This document shows, in pieces, positions 15,463 to 23,146 of a stretch of DNA of 28,317 nt. The notes under the pieces are model-generated. The model did not search any database, was not told the origin of the DNA, and saw only the letters and a list, made by a program, of their open reading frames with translations. Every line of letters starts with the position of its first letter. The first letter of the stretch is position 1. This stretch comes from JAVBUZ01 sp031554725 (lineage in GTDB: Bacteria; Bacillota; Clostridia; Lachnospirales; Lachnospiraceae), in NCBI GenBank assembly GCA_031554725.1, contig JAVBUZ010000093.1, positions 1 to 28,317 of the forward strand, in the 5' to 3' direction. A program made the position numbers and the translations under genes.

Positions 15463-18400
15463 CTATCTAGCTCTAGTTCTTATCTCATCTAGAACGCTTC
15501 CGTTTACCGTAAATGTGCCAAAGCTTGGACATTCCTCTAGCTTTTTATTTCCCTTAAATGCCTGCACCTTAATTGTATATACTTCATCCTTTATATATAG
15601 GGGAACTCTAAACTCAATTTCTACTTTATCCATATACCGTGGAAATTCGTAAATATATTCTCTCTGCAATTCCGAGAAGGCATCTTGAAATGCTTGCGGA
15701 AATGTAATCACTAATTTCTCTGCATAGCCATACGTCACTACGGTCAAAACACCGCTTTCACCAGCTTTAAAAACAGGCTCATATGGCGCTAATTTCCTTG
15801 TTATGCTTGCCTCCAATGAAAACTCTGTGGTTCCATAGGTTTCTATTCTTTCGTTTCCTACGTTGTCTACTGCATAAAGGGTCACTGTAAAATCGCCACT
15901 AAAGATTGGTTCGTCCTCAGTGATATCCATGATAACTGCGCCACTTGCATTCGGCGTGTAGGTTTTCTTGGAGTAATTATCTTGATTGGAAATTTCTACA
16001 TAAAAGTCTCTTACACCGCTTAAATCATCCTTTGCGCTTAGAGAAAGGGTAACAGCTCCATCCTTACGATTAATTCGGTTGAGGACAGTAAGTCCTGCGG
16101 TTCCACGAAAGGTGGGGGCTTCTCCATCTCCAATTAAGGTAATGCCATGGTTTGTATCATCTGCCATATCGCTATAAACAACGGTGTCTTTATAGTCTGC
16201 GCCGCAGATAGGAATCACCGATATAGGCTTGCCCTGATAGGTTTCTGTTAGGATAAAGGCTTTTTCTATTTTTATATCCTTGCAGGTATTACTTCTTGTG
16301 GTGATGGTATAGGCTGCGTCCTGCAAGATGATATCACCAGTTACATATTTTTCAAGATTTTGCGCTTTTGTGACTACTTCACTTGTTGTTAGGGGAGAAG
16401 CATTCTTTGTGTAAGTATCATATATTTGCTTTGTTTCAGTGCCGGCTACAGATGCGTTAAAGGTTGTATGATTTATCTGATAGCCAACAGAAGCTTGTCC
16501 GTGCATCTTGCTAGTAAAAGATAGTCTGAAAGCCGTCTCACCATCACACCGTACATAGTAAGTCCTACTATCCTTTTGATAGATGCTATCTTTCGTTGAT
16601 GATACATGTATGTTGTCTGTACTAAGACTCCATGGAATAGGGTCATCTTTATAATTAAATCTTACATGCTCCGTATTAGATACATTGCCTGCAACATCTA
16701 CTGATATGATATGTAAATACTGTACTTGTTCCGTAAGCGTCACCTGGAGCTTATTTATTCTTTTATCCAGATACGTAATTCCTTTTGTTGCACTGGTTAC
16801 CACTGTTTCGGGCGAGCTATCTATTAGGTAATAGTAGCCTCTAATTCCTGACACAAGGGTATTTACCGTTTCGTTGGACGTAAGTAATAGTTCCTTTTGT
16901 TCATAAGATTCCGCTTTATGATAATAGGTGGTGCCGTTATCCATTGGCTCCTTCCATGAGACAATTACTTGAGTGGCATTCCCTTTTATAACTTCTTTAC
17001 TAATCCCGTAAATAGGATTTGGTGGTGCATAGTCTATTGCTTGTACTGCCTGCAAGCTTAAATTTTCTAGATAACCAATACCTTCTGAGGTCATTGCAAT
17101 AGAACCATTATAAGCTTTTACTCCTGGGGTCATTTTAGAGGTAGAAGCATAGTTACTCACCATACTGCTCCCTCCATAGGCAGGACGCGAGGACAAAACT
17201 TGCCCTCCAGCATATCCGCACGCTAATGTATAGCTTCCTTTGGACTCCGTAATTTTACATGTTAAGCTTGTAGATGCTTGTCTGCTTGGATAACAAGGAT
17301 ACAAACCACATGAAGGACAAGTGGAACCATCTTTTGAATAATTTGAACTACAACCGCACAAGCCGCAGTTCCCCCATCCACTATCTGGTGTTGTATAAGT
17401 AGTCGTGTAGCAAGTCGAGCTGTGTGTATGCCCTGCTACAAATTTTGTGTAGCATCCACCCGACACAGATGTGTTACCGCTATGGTTATGTACAATAAGT
17501 TCTCCAGCACTTCCACCACTTGCTCCACCGCCTCCTCCAGCCCCACCTGATTGACCGACATTTCCCGATATAACACTAGTGCTTAACCCTCCAGCTCCAC
17601 CACTGCCCATGCTCGAAGCTCCGCCGCCTCCTCCAGCAATAAAAAGTACATCTTTAAGATTTGAAGAAATAATCGTGTAGCCGCCGCCTTTCGCATAGGT
17701 AGTCGCACTGCCGCCTCCGTTATAACCGTTTTGACCACCTATGATATAGGTTAATTTTTCTCCTTTGGTAAGCCATATGCTAGCTTCTATTTTTCCACCC
17801 AAGCCACCACTATAAGTGCTATAGTTGCCTCCTTGTGCACCATAAGCACTAAAACTATACATACCAGTGTAAGGTACTTCATAGGTGCCTATGGAGCCAG
17901 TATAAGAAAGTGACAGACTTACACTTTTTTCATCCGTCACATCTGTTACACCATAGATGGACTTCCAAGTACCTCCTTCTATTTTCTGATACAATCGATA
18001 GTTTTTTACCTTTCCGTCCACTTGTGACCAAGATAAATCCACCGCACCCGCCCCACCATAAGGCAAGTAATTATTTTCTGCCTTTAAAAGTAGACTTACA
18101 AACTTGGCATATAGCTTTGTGTCACCTGACGGGGTGTAGGAATCTCCTCCCCTTCCTACATAAGAAATACAAGAAGTATCTGTATACCACCCAGCAAAAG
18201 AAAAACCTGGTTTCGTAGCTGTAGGAAGAATAATATTTTCACTTTTATAGGTTGCGGTTAGGGTATCTGTTATGCCATCATCACCTCTATATAAGTAGGT
18301 ATTATTATAAAAATCACCATGGAAGGGAACGGACTGTGCCCACTCACCACTAAACACCATGACAGACTCTATAAAAGAATTAGGTGTTGATAGCTTTGCT

Positions 18401-19458
18401 AGTTTGCCTTTTTCTCCATCTTCATAAAAGGTGATGATATATCCTTTTGGTGGAGTCAATAAACCAGGGTCTACATAATAGGTTTCTCCGTACTTTTTCT
18501 TCAAGGTTATATTGCTACAACTTTTGTTATAGGTACCACCGTTAGGATTAATTAATAGGTTACTTTCTGCCTTTTTCCACACCGCATACAAAGTAACAAT
18601 TCCTTCTGTACTTCTTTCATCCTCATAATTCTTTGAAGTTAAATTGAAAATTTCTGCTCCGTCTGTAAACTCTTCCTTTATGCTATTTGGCGTTCTGCTC
18701 CACCCAAGAAAAATATATCCAGTCCGATAAATATTATTTTTGTTTAATCTAGTATTTGGGGTAACCTCTTCTCCATTATAGTTAGTGGCATTGTTATAAT
18801 AATGAATACTATCTTCCATTTCTCCCTTTCCGCCGTTTCTATCATAGATAACTTTATAGCGGTTCCATGATATAGCGTTACACATATGTGTGCCTATGGG
18901 GGATCCTTGTTCTAGATTGGTACAAAAGGGGCAAAGATAATAATAATCAAGGCTTGTATCAAGCTCTGTAATAGAAGCCGCTGTTGTTTTATTCATGTAA
19001 AAAAACATATTTACTACCTCATCATGGCAGTCTGCACAGTATGCTTTCCATCCTGAATAATAAAAGGCTTCGCACTTAGAACGTCCAAAGGTATTATCTA
19101 AGTAGTTTTGGTCAATATCTGGATAAGCATTATGAATGCACTGGGCATTTGACCACTTCACCGCCCATTTTTTAATGGGAATACTTCCTTCTTTAGGTGC
19201 CTTATAATAATGCTCTCCTACCACTAATGCTCTTAAGGTGGAGAAGTTGTTTATGGTTACCGTATCTTCTTTTTCATAATGAACCCAGCTTTTATCCCCT
19301 GCATTGGTAGTAAACGCATTCCACTTTTCGCTGAATTTAATATAAGGATTTACCTTTAAGCTTGCTGCATAGGATTTTTCTCCATGAATTAGGTACCCGC
19401 ATGCAATTGCTAAAACAAGTAGCTGTAATAGGAGCATTACTTTTTTGATATTCTTCAT
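15463..19458 (-). CDS. Large secreted protein with InlB-type repeats, glycine-rich domain and FN3/Ig-like parts
   Basis: A 1331-residue exported protein. Signal peptide at 1-31 (cleavage near KSYA-AS). A Cys-containing region (about 107-195) has CADC and CPFC pairs. InlB/Listeria-Bacteroides type repeats follow: about 200-295 (YKVIYDRNGG to TLYAVWKK) and about 408-455 (GFSFAGWYTD to KLYAKF). Then come an FN3-like piece near 473-500, a glycine-rich domain of the ALK/LTK-like type (about 525-655: EVPYTGMYSFSAYGAQGG, then GGGGG runs), a His/Cys-rich stretch (about 657-725), a second FN3-like region after 812 and Ig-like strands towards the C-terminus. There is no LPXTG or other wall anchor. ATG at 19458 has AAGGAGAG upstream. 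Its place beside a Tad operon suggests a surface or fibre-associated adhesin; that is inference. Confidence 0.88.
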   Translation of the reverse strand: MKNIKKVMLLLQLLVLAIACGYLIHGEKSYAASLKVNPYIKFSEKWNAFTTNAGDKSWVHYEKEDTVTINNFSTLRALVVGEHYYKAPKEGSIPIKKWAVKWSNAQCIHNAYPDIDQNYLDNTFGRSKCEAFYYSGWKAYCADCHDEVVNMFFYMNKTTAASITELDTSLDYYYLCPFCTNLEQGSPIGTHMCNAISWNRYKVIYDRNGGKGEMEDSIHYYNNATNYNGEEVTPNTRLNKNNIYRTGYIFLGWSRTPNSIKEEFTDGAEIFNLTSKNYEDERSTEGIVTLYAVWKKAESNLLINPNGGTYNKSCSNITLKKKYGETYYVDPGLLTPPKGYIITFYEDGEKGKLAKLSTPNSFIESVMVFSGEWAQSVPFHGDFYNNTYLYRGDDGITDTLTATYKSENIILPTATKPGFSFAGWYTDTSCISYVGRGGDSYTPSGDTKLYAKFVSLLLKAENNYLPYGGAGAVDLSWSQVDGKVKNYRLYQKIEGGTWKSIYGVTDVTDEKSVSLSLSYTGSIGTYEVPYTGMYSFSAYGAQGGNYSTYSGGLGGKIEASIWLTKGEKLTYIIGGQNGYNGGGSATTYAKGGGYTIISSNLKDVLFIAGGGGGASSMGSGGAGGLSTSVISGNVGQSGGAGGGGGASGGSAGELIVHNHSGNTSVSGGCYTKFVAGHTHSSTCYTTTYTTPDSGWGNCGLCGCSSNYSKDGSTCPSCGLYPCYPSRQASTSLTCKITESKGSYTLACGYAGGQVLSSRPAYGGSSMVSNYASTSKMTPGVKAYNGSIAMTSEGIGYLENLSLQAVQAIDYAPPNPIYGISKEVIKGNATQVIVSWKEPMDNGTTYYHKAESYEQKELLLTSNETVNTLVSGIRGYYYLIDSSPETVVTSATKGITYLDKRINKLQVTLTEQVQYLHIISVDVAGNVSNTEHVRFNYKDDPIPWSLSTDNIHVSSTKDSIYQKDSRTYYVRCDGETAFRLSFTSKMHGQASVGYQINHTTFNASVAGTETKQIYDTYTKNASPLTTSEVVTKAQNLEKYVTGDIILQDAAYTITTRSNTCKDIKIEKAFILTETYQGKPISVIPICGADYKDTVVYSDMADDTNHGITLIGDGEAPTFRGTAGLTVLNRINRKDGAVTLSLSAKDDLSGVRDFYVEISNQDNYSKKTYTPNASGAVIMDITEDEPIFSGDFTVTLYAVDNVGNERIETYGTTEFSLEASITRKLAPYEPVFKAGESGVLTVVTYGYAEKLVITFPQAFQDAFSELQREYIYEFPRYMDKVEIEFRVPLYIKDEVYTIKVQAFKGNKKLEECPSFGTFTVNGSVLDEIRTRAR

Positions 19459-19478
19459 TAACTACTCTCCTTCCATAT

Positions 19479-19509
19479 AAAAATCCAAGTATTTCTACTT
19501 GGATTTTTT
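19479..19509. terminator. Two-way terminator between the Cys-rich lipoprotein and the 1331-aa gene
   Basis: A 13-bp perfect stem (19479-19491 with 19496-19508), tetraloop, and T-rich tails on both strands. On the minus strand it follows the lipoprotein stop codon by 17 bp and precedes the next start codon by only ~20 bp. Since no separate promoter fits in between, the large gene is probably transcribed by read-through at reduced level. Confidence 0.7.
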
Positions 19510-19525
19510 AGTCTCTTATACTTTA

Positions 19526-20476
19526 CTATTTGGTGCAATTACACCATTTACAATACTCATATGGAACTTTTATAAATGTACGATTAATTGGGTCCCACGC
19601 TTCTTCACCTTCATCCCAAACCCACTCATGTACCTTTTCAGTCCACTCGCTGCTTTTCTTTTCATAACCACAACCAGAACATTTTAATATAATCCAGTGC
19701 GCTATTTTACAGCTATTATCAATTTTTTCGTTATACTCTGTCGGTTCAAAATTATGTTCTAAGCTAGATACACTTCCGCTAAATTCATTATATTTACAGA
19801 TTTCACAATATATAGATAAATGACTTCCTACCATACACGTAGGTGGCGCTGGATAATATGATTCTTTCATTGTATGCCCTGTCGCAGCAGCTCCTGCGAC
19901 TTCTGATTTCACATCACCACAAATACTACAATATGTCTTTATCTTGCCCTTTTCAATACATGTAGGTGCTGTAGTTTCCTCAACATAATTGTGGGTAGTC
20001 TTTGCTATAACTTCTGTCTTTGTTTTACTACAGGAAGTACACGTATAGGTCTTTTGTCCTTCACTTTTACATGTAGCAACCGTTGTTACCTTACCACCAT
20101 CAAAAGTACAAGTAGAATGAGATGCCACCGCGTTTTCTGAAGGCGTCGTACCCTTTGTTTCTGTGTTAGAAGTTGTTGTACTTGAAGCTGGTGTTTTTGT
20201 AGCAGGAAGCTCTAACTTTGTTTCAGCCTCGGACAGACTAGACCCCGTAGCTCTATCCCCTTGCTTCGATTCTTGCGTAGATTTATCTACCTTGGTTGCT
20301 TTTTCCGTAGGCTTTTCATCCTTTAGCACTTGCTCCTTAGAGCCTTCCTCAGATGCCTTTGTTTGTTCATCTAAAACCACTTCACTCTGTTCTACTGCGG
20401 TATTCTCTATTTCTTTTTTACTACAACTACATACTACTAACATAATAGCTAGTAGTAATACTATGTTCCTTTTCAT
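19526..20476 (-). CDS. Cysteine-rich lipoprotein with four CxxC repeats
   Basis: A 316-residue protein from the ATG at 20476 (AGGGGG 7 nt upstream; a TTG at 20494 would place the ribosome site inside the gene). A lipoprotein signal (MKRNIVLLLAIMLVVCSC) ends at a lipobox VCSC. Then comes an acidic Ser/Thr/Lys-rich low-complexity linker (about 20-110). Four repeats follow of the form TC-x(6-12)-YxCxxC-x(10-20)-H, seen around YTCTSC, YCSIC, YCEIC and KCSGC, and a last YCKWCNC at the C-terminus. The spacing suggests zinc-ribbon-like or disulfide-bonded modules on the cell surface. The family is common in clostridial surface proteins but I know no proven function. It precedes the 1331-aa protein, which has similar Cys pairs. 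Confidence 0.82.
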   Translation of the reverse strand: MKRNIVLLLAIMLVVCSCSKKEIENTAVEQSEVVLDEQTKASEEGSKEQVLKDEKPTEKATKVDKSTQESKQGDRATGSSLSEAETKLELPATKTPASSTTTSNTETKGTTPSENAVASHSTCTFDGGKVTTVATCKSEGQKTYTCTSCSKTKTEVIAKTTHNYVEETTAPTCIEKGKIKTYCSICGDVKSEVAGAAATGHTMKESYYPAPPTCMVGSHLSIYCEICKYNEFSGSVSSLEHNFEPTEYNEKIDNSCKIAHWIILKCSGCGYEKKSSEWTEKVHEWVWDEGEEAWDPINRTFIKVPYEYCKWCNCTK

Positions 20477-20638
20477 ATATTTTCCCCCTTGCACTACTCA
20501 CGGCCGCTTCATAAACCTTCGGTTTCCGAAGTCGCGTTGCTCGTCATAATGTCATATACATTTATGGAAGCATCCACAAATAAGTAAACTTACGTGTCTG
20601 TCTCCATAAATGTACACGCCATTTTTCCTCTGCCGCTC
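20477..20638 (-). ncRNA. Structured 5' leader of the Cys-rich lipoprotein gene
   Basis: Between the promoter (20645-20672) and the ATG lies a ~160-nt leader with clear pairing. Exact 12-bp arms TACATTTATGGA (20557-20568) and its complement (20603-20614) enclose 34 nt with its own small inverted repeat (20584-20593). A 6-bp hairpin CTTCGG-TTT-CCGAAG (20517-20531) stands nearer the gene. The part at 20501-20540 is much more GC-rich than its surroundings. The ribosome site (20482-20490) is just downstream. It does not match the conserved core of GEMM-I c-di-GMP riboswitches that I know. It may be an unknown regulatory RNA or a copy of a dispersed intergenic element. Confidence 0.4.
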
Positions 20639-20644
20639 GCGTAT

Positions 20645-20672
20645 ATTATACCATATTACGTTACATAAGCAA
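20645..20672 (-). promoter_or_regulatory. Promoter of the Cys-rich lipoprotein unit
   Basis: TTGCTT (20672-20667), 16-bp spacer, TATAAT (20650-20645) on the minus strand, with TGG directly before TATAAT giving an extended -10. The start point would be near 20638. Confidence 0.65.
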
Positions 20673-20702
20673 CAAAATATCATCGCATTGGTACATTTTA
20701 TA

Positions 20703-20731
20703 TTGATTCTTATGTCTTCTTATGGTACTAT
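20703..20731 (+). promoter_or_regulatory. Plus-strand promoter of a predicted antisense RNA
   Basis: TTGATT (20703-20708), 17-bp spacer and TACTAT (20726-20731) with TGG before the -10 (extended -10). No plus-strand gene follows. The transcript would meet the terminator at 20787-20827. Confidence 0.55.
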
Positions 20732-20737
20732 TTACAT

Positions 20738-20827
20738 GTTAAGAAGTGGTACTAAGTTAACCCCTTTCAATAGGCTACTGATTTAGAAAATAACCGCAAC
20801 CTGTTCAAAAAGAGGCGGTTATTTTTT
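20738..20827 (+). ncRNA. Predicted antisense RNA (antitoxin) to the holin-like toxin
   Basis: From the promoter at 20703-20731 a ~90-nt RNA would begin near 20738 and end at the stem 20787-20797/20815-20825, followed on the plus strand by a T run (20822-20827). Its 3' part is complementary to the end of the toxin message, including its stop codon (20819-20821). This 3'-overlap layout is that of known type I systems such as BsrG/SR4 and TxpA/RatA. It is prediction only. Confidence 0.45.
20787..20827. terminator. Shared two-way terminator of the toxin and its antisense RNA
   Basis: An 11-bp stem (AAAATAACCGC at 20787-20797 with its complement at 20815-20825) and a 17-nt loop. The plus-strand exit is T-rich; the minus-strand exit is TTTTC and so weaker. 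The toxin stop codon lies within the stem. Confidence 0.65.
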
Positions 20828-20908
20828 ATGTCTTGCACTTATCACAAGTGCAATAACACCAGTCAGCATACTTACAAATAAGAATAACTCTTCAAATGTA
20901 ACGTACAT
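20819..20908 (-). CDS. Putative holin-like toxin, 29 aa
   Basis: Read directly from the sequence: MYVTFEELFLFVSMLTGVIA, then LVISARHKK and stop. It is one membrane helix (about 8-24) with a basic tail. The start is backed by GGGGGAG 5 nt upstream. The MYVTFEEL opening and length match the putative holin-like toxin peptides found in many copies in Lachnospiraceae and other Firmicutes (Hol-Tox type). A promoter TTGACA (21001-20996)-18-TAGAAA (20977-20972) lies upstream. The mRNA end coincides with a two-way terminator, and a plus-strand promoter points at it, so it looks like a type I toxin. An 8-bp hairpin (20833-20853) lies inside the reading frame. Confidence 0.75.
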   Translation of the reverse strand: MYVTFEELFLFVSMLTGVIALVISARHKK

Positions 20909-20971
20909 TGGCACTCCCCCTTTCGCGTGCAATTCAAGGGTAACCGTTCCCACGAAATATTTATTTATGAT

Positions 20972-21001
20972 TTTCTAAAAATCCGTCTATTCAGTTGTCA
21001 A
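20972..21001 (-). promoter_or_regulatory. Promoter of the holin-like toxin
   Basis: Perfect TTGACA (21001-20996), 18-bp spacer, TAGAAA (20977-20972) on the minus strand. A leader of roughly 55 nt ends in the strong GGGGGAG ribosome site. It is just after the prepilin peptidase gene, which has no terminator of its own. Confidence 0.55.
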
Positions 21002-21031
21002 GGTTCTGTAATTTTTCATACTTTATCCTTC

Positions 21032-21679
21032 TTAAAAGAAAAGCTTATAAACCACCACCATAGTCTGAACATAGCTGATATATATAAAAGCCGTAAAAGG
21101 AAATCTTGCATTTCTAATTGCCTGCCTAGCTCTTATTTTCCTGATTACCTGCGGAAGACATCCCAACGAAAAAAGAAAAAAACATAGAAATAGAAAGAAA
21201 AGAAAAACAAGCCTCCATTCTTTTAAAAGAATGGAAAAATGTATTCCTACTCCACCAATAATATATATATCTGCCCATGCCAACATCTTTGAAAATCCTA
21301 CGCAAACCAATATCAAAAAAACAATAACAATGCATTTAATATTGTTACATACATACATCAAAATATTCACTTTAAAGGTGCCTGATAATACTTGCACCAC
21401 ATCAAAAGCAATTACTCCTAATAAAAAAACTTGCGAAGTTAATATATCTGTATAGGAAAAGAAAAGAAGAAAAACCAACGTGAATATAACTAGAATACTT
21501 AGACTCTCCCTTGGAAGAACCATGACGGAGATACCTGAACTAAGAAAAATCAAGAAAATTCTACGCATAGAAAGTGCATATATTTTTTGATTTGTCTCAC
21601 CTTTATTTGCTAGAAGAATAAAGAAGCAAACCGCACTAAAAACGAATAATGTAATTACAAATTTTTGTACTAAAATCAT
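21032..21679 (-). CDS. Prepilin peptidase, A24 family (TadV/CpaA-like)
   Basis: A 215-residue polytopic membrane aspartic protease, the short CpaA/TadV form without the methyltransferase part. It would cut the leader of the pilins encoded just upstream. The first active-site Asp is in SYTDILTSQVF (D78). The second is in LAWADIYIIGGVG (D137), where the canonical GxGD is degenerate (A-W-A-D). The C-terminus RFPFTAFIYISY matches the family's FPFAP-type end. ATG at 21679 has AGGG 6 nt before it. It is the last gene of the Tad operon, 8 bp after the CpaB-like gene. Confidence 0.85.
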   Translation of the reverse strand: MILVQKFVITLFVFSAVCFFILLANKGETNQKIYALSMRRIFLIFLSSGISVMVLPRESLSILVIFTLVFLLFFSYTDILTSQVFLLGVIAFDVVQVLSGTFKVNILMYVCNNIKCIVIVFLILVCVGFSKMLAWADIYIIGGVGIHFSILLKEWRLVFLFFLFLCFFLFSLGCLPQVIRKIRARQAIRNARFPFTAFIYISYVQTMVVVYKLFF

Positions 21680-21687
21680 ATACTGCC

Positions 21688-22416
21688 CTATTTATAAAGG
21701 TACTTACTGATTCGTATGGTACCTTTTTCCATTGCTATGTTAAAATCCCCCTCTTGCTCTTTAGAAATCACTACGCAAATAACTGTAGCTGGGTTTTGTG
21801 CCTCCTCCGCATTTAAAAGAATAGGATTCCCTGTAGATGTAAATACCCCTGTAACAATGCATTTTTCTATAATTGTCTCCGATATGTAAGTTGGTTTTGT
21901 CAAATATGATACATCTATATCTTCTGATAAGGTATCCTCACGGACAACGTCTATTGCTATTACATCCCCTTCTCTAATGGTTCCTCCCACCACTTGTCCT
22001 ATATTACTTACTCCTAAGGATACCTCTATCGGATTTTTAATCCCCTTTGTAGGATCAATAGCTACCATAGTCTCCTTGGTTAGGATCTCTCTTTTATAAA
22101 GTACCCTTTGGGTAAATAAACCGAAAAGCTCTGTTATATCCGTTATATAGTTACTCGGAAGCTCTCTACTATCTCGAACCGACTCTTTTAAAAAGTTTTG
22201 CCAATTAGCCTCTGATATTTGCGTATATTTATCTAAGCTTTCCACTACTATTTCATAAGTTTTCACTTGGAATTCCGCATCTTTTCCTAATATGTTTGCA
22301 TCAATTAGTAGCAAGACTATATACAATACGACTGACACCATCAAAGAAAGTAATATTCCATACACCTTACGATTTTTTGTCTTTTTATTTATCTTTTCTT
22401 CCATCCTTACTATCAC
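21688..22416 (-). CDS. cpaB: Flp pilus assembly protein CpaB/RcpC-like (SAF domain)
   Basis: A 242-residue protein with an N-terminal membrane anchor (VYGILLSLMVSVVLYIVLLLI, about 19-39) and an extracytoplasmic part. A SAF-like beta-clip is suggested by VLYKREILTKETMVAI followed by SLGVSNIGQVVGGTIREGDVIAIDVV, the CpaB/RcpC pattern of cell-envelope Tad proteins. Start: GTG at 22416 overlaps the preceding stop codon (GTGA, 4 bp), so translation is probably coupled. An ATG four codons later is the alternative. It is located between the pseudopilin-like gene and the prepilin peptidase. Confidence 0.75.
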   Translation of the reverse strand: MIVRMEEKINKKTKNRKVYGILLSLMVSVVLYIVLLLIDANILGKDAEFQVKTYEIVVESLDKYTQISEANWQNFLKESVRDSRELPSNYITDITELFGLFTQRVLYKREILTKETMVAIDPTKGIKNPIEVSLGVSNIGQVVGGTIREGDVIAIDVVREDTLSEDIDVSYLTKPTYISETIIEKCIVTGVFTSTGNPILLNAEEAQNPATVICVVISKEQEGDFNIAMEKGTIRISKYLYK

Positions 22417-23123
22417 ATCCCTTTCTGTTCATTTACTTGTATGTCAACCAATCTTTGATATTCCACCGTTTTTAATAACATACCACGTACGTTTTCCTCA
22501 CTTAATAAAGTTTGTGCCTGTGGTAAAAAGCTCAAGTCAAAGCACAAGCTTACCGCGACTGTGACCGTAGTTATCTCCTTTTGCTCCCTAGTTAAGGAGT
22601 CATAAATATGTACCGGCGTATTTACTTCATAAGGTATACAGATCCAATTTCCATTCTCATATAGATATGCTACTATCCTGTATGCCGATTTGTTTCCCCA
22701 CTCATCAAATTGATAATACACATTGTAAACTTGATAACTTTTTATTCTAATCTGACCATCAATTACTTTATTCTTTGTTTTTAAATCCTTATCCAAATCA
22801 CAATTAGTCCTAAGCACTTCTAGAAACTTGTTATAAGAATTCCACAAGTATTTATCATTTGCGTTTAGCATGCCTTTGTCCCATTGAAGATTAAAGGAAT
22901 TTCCTAAATTCTCATGAATAACTAATTGATGGCTACTTCCATACTCCTCCAAGTTGACCACTGCTCCTGAAAATAGCGCGGTCATAATGCTGTCATTTAT
23001 CAAAATGTAGGTGGCGCTTAATAACTGCTTCCGATAAAGCAAAAATCCACCCGTCAACAAAAAAATCATTATGTAGATTCCTAATAGATATATTCCCGCA
23101 CCACCCTCTGATTTTTTTTGCAT
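22413..23123 (-). CDS. Pseudopilin/TadE-F-like membrane protein
   Basis: About 236 residues from the ATG at 23123 (AAGG 7 nt upstream). The N-terminus KKSEGGAGIYLLGIYIMIFLL has a charged head, an EGGAG motif and a 20-residue hydrophobic helix, the form of a TadE/TadF-type prepilin-like protein. The rest is an extracytoplasmic beta-rich domain (YQVYNVYYQFDEWGNKSAYR and similar). No named family is certain. A TTG frame from 23150 is possible but would place the SD inside the gene. It sits between the smaller TadE-like gene and cpaB. Confidence 0.7.
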   Translation of the reverse strand: MQKKSEGGAGIYLLGIYIMIFLLTGGFLLYRKQLLSATYILINDSIMTALFSGAVVNLEEYGSSHQLVIHENLGNSFNLQWDKGMLNANDKYLWNSYNKFLEVLRTNCDLDKDLKTKNKVIDGQIRIKSYQVYNVYYQFDEWGNKSAYRIVAYLYENGNWICIPYEVNTPVHIYDSLTREQKEITTVTVAVSLCFDLSFLPQAQTLLSEENVRGMLLKTVEYQRLVDIQVNEQKGM

Positions 23124-23146
23124 ATTAATGCCTTGCCCTTTCTTAA

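Noticed and set aside
17500..17700. Repeated glycine codon tracts as a possible DNA repeat or CRISPR-like array
   Set aside because: The repetition follows the coding frame of the glycine-rich domain; spacing is irregular and there are no identical repeats with unique spacers.
17910..18218. 102-codon plus-strand ORF opposite the 1331-aa gene
   Set aside because: Antisense shadow with no Shine-Dalgarno site and no coherent protein features.
20163..20549. 128-codon plus-strand ORF opposite the Cys-rich lipoprotein
   Set aside because: Mirrors the low-complexity linker of the lipoprotein gene and its leader; no ribosome site or promoter on the plus strand.
20477..20640. c-di-GMP (GEMM-I) or class II c-di-GMP riboswitch upstream of the secreted-protein unit
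   Set aside because: Such switches often control pili and adhesins in Clostridia, but the conserved GEMM-I core and a GNRA-type tetraloop receptor pairing were not found; kept only as an unknown structured leader.
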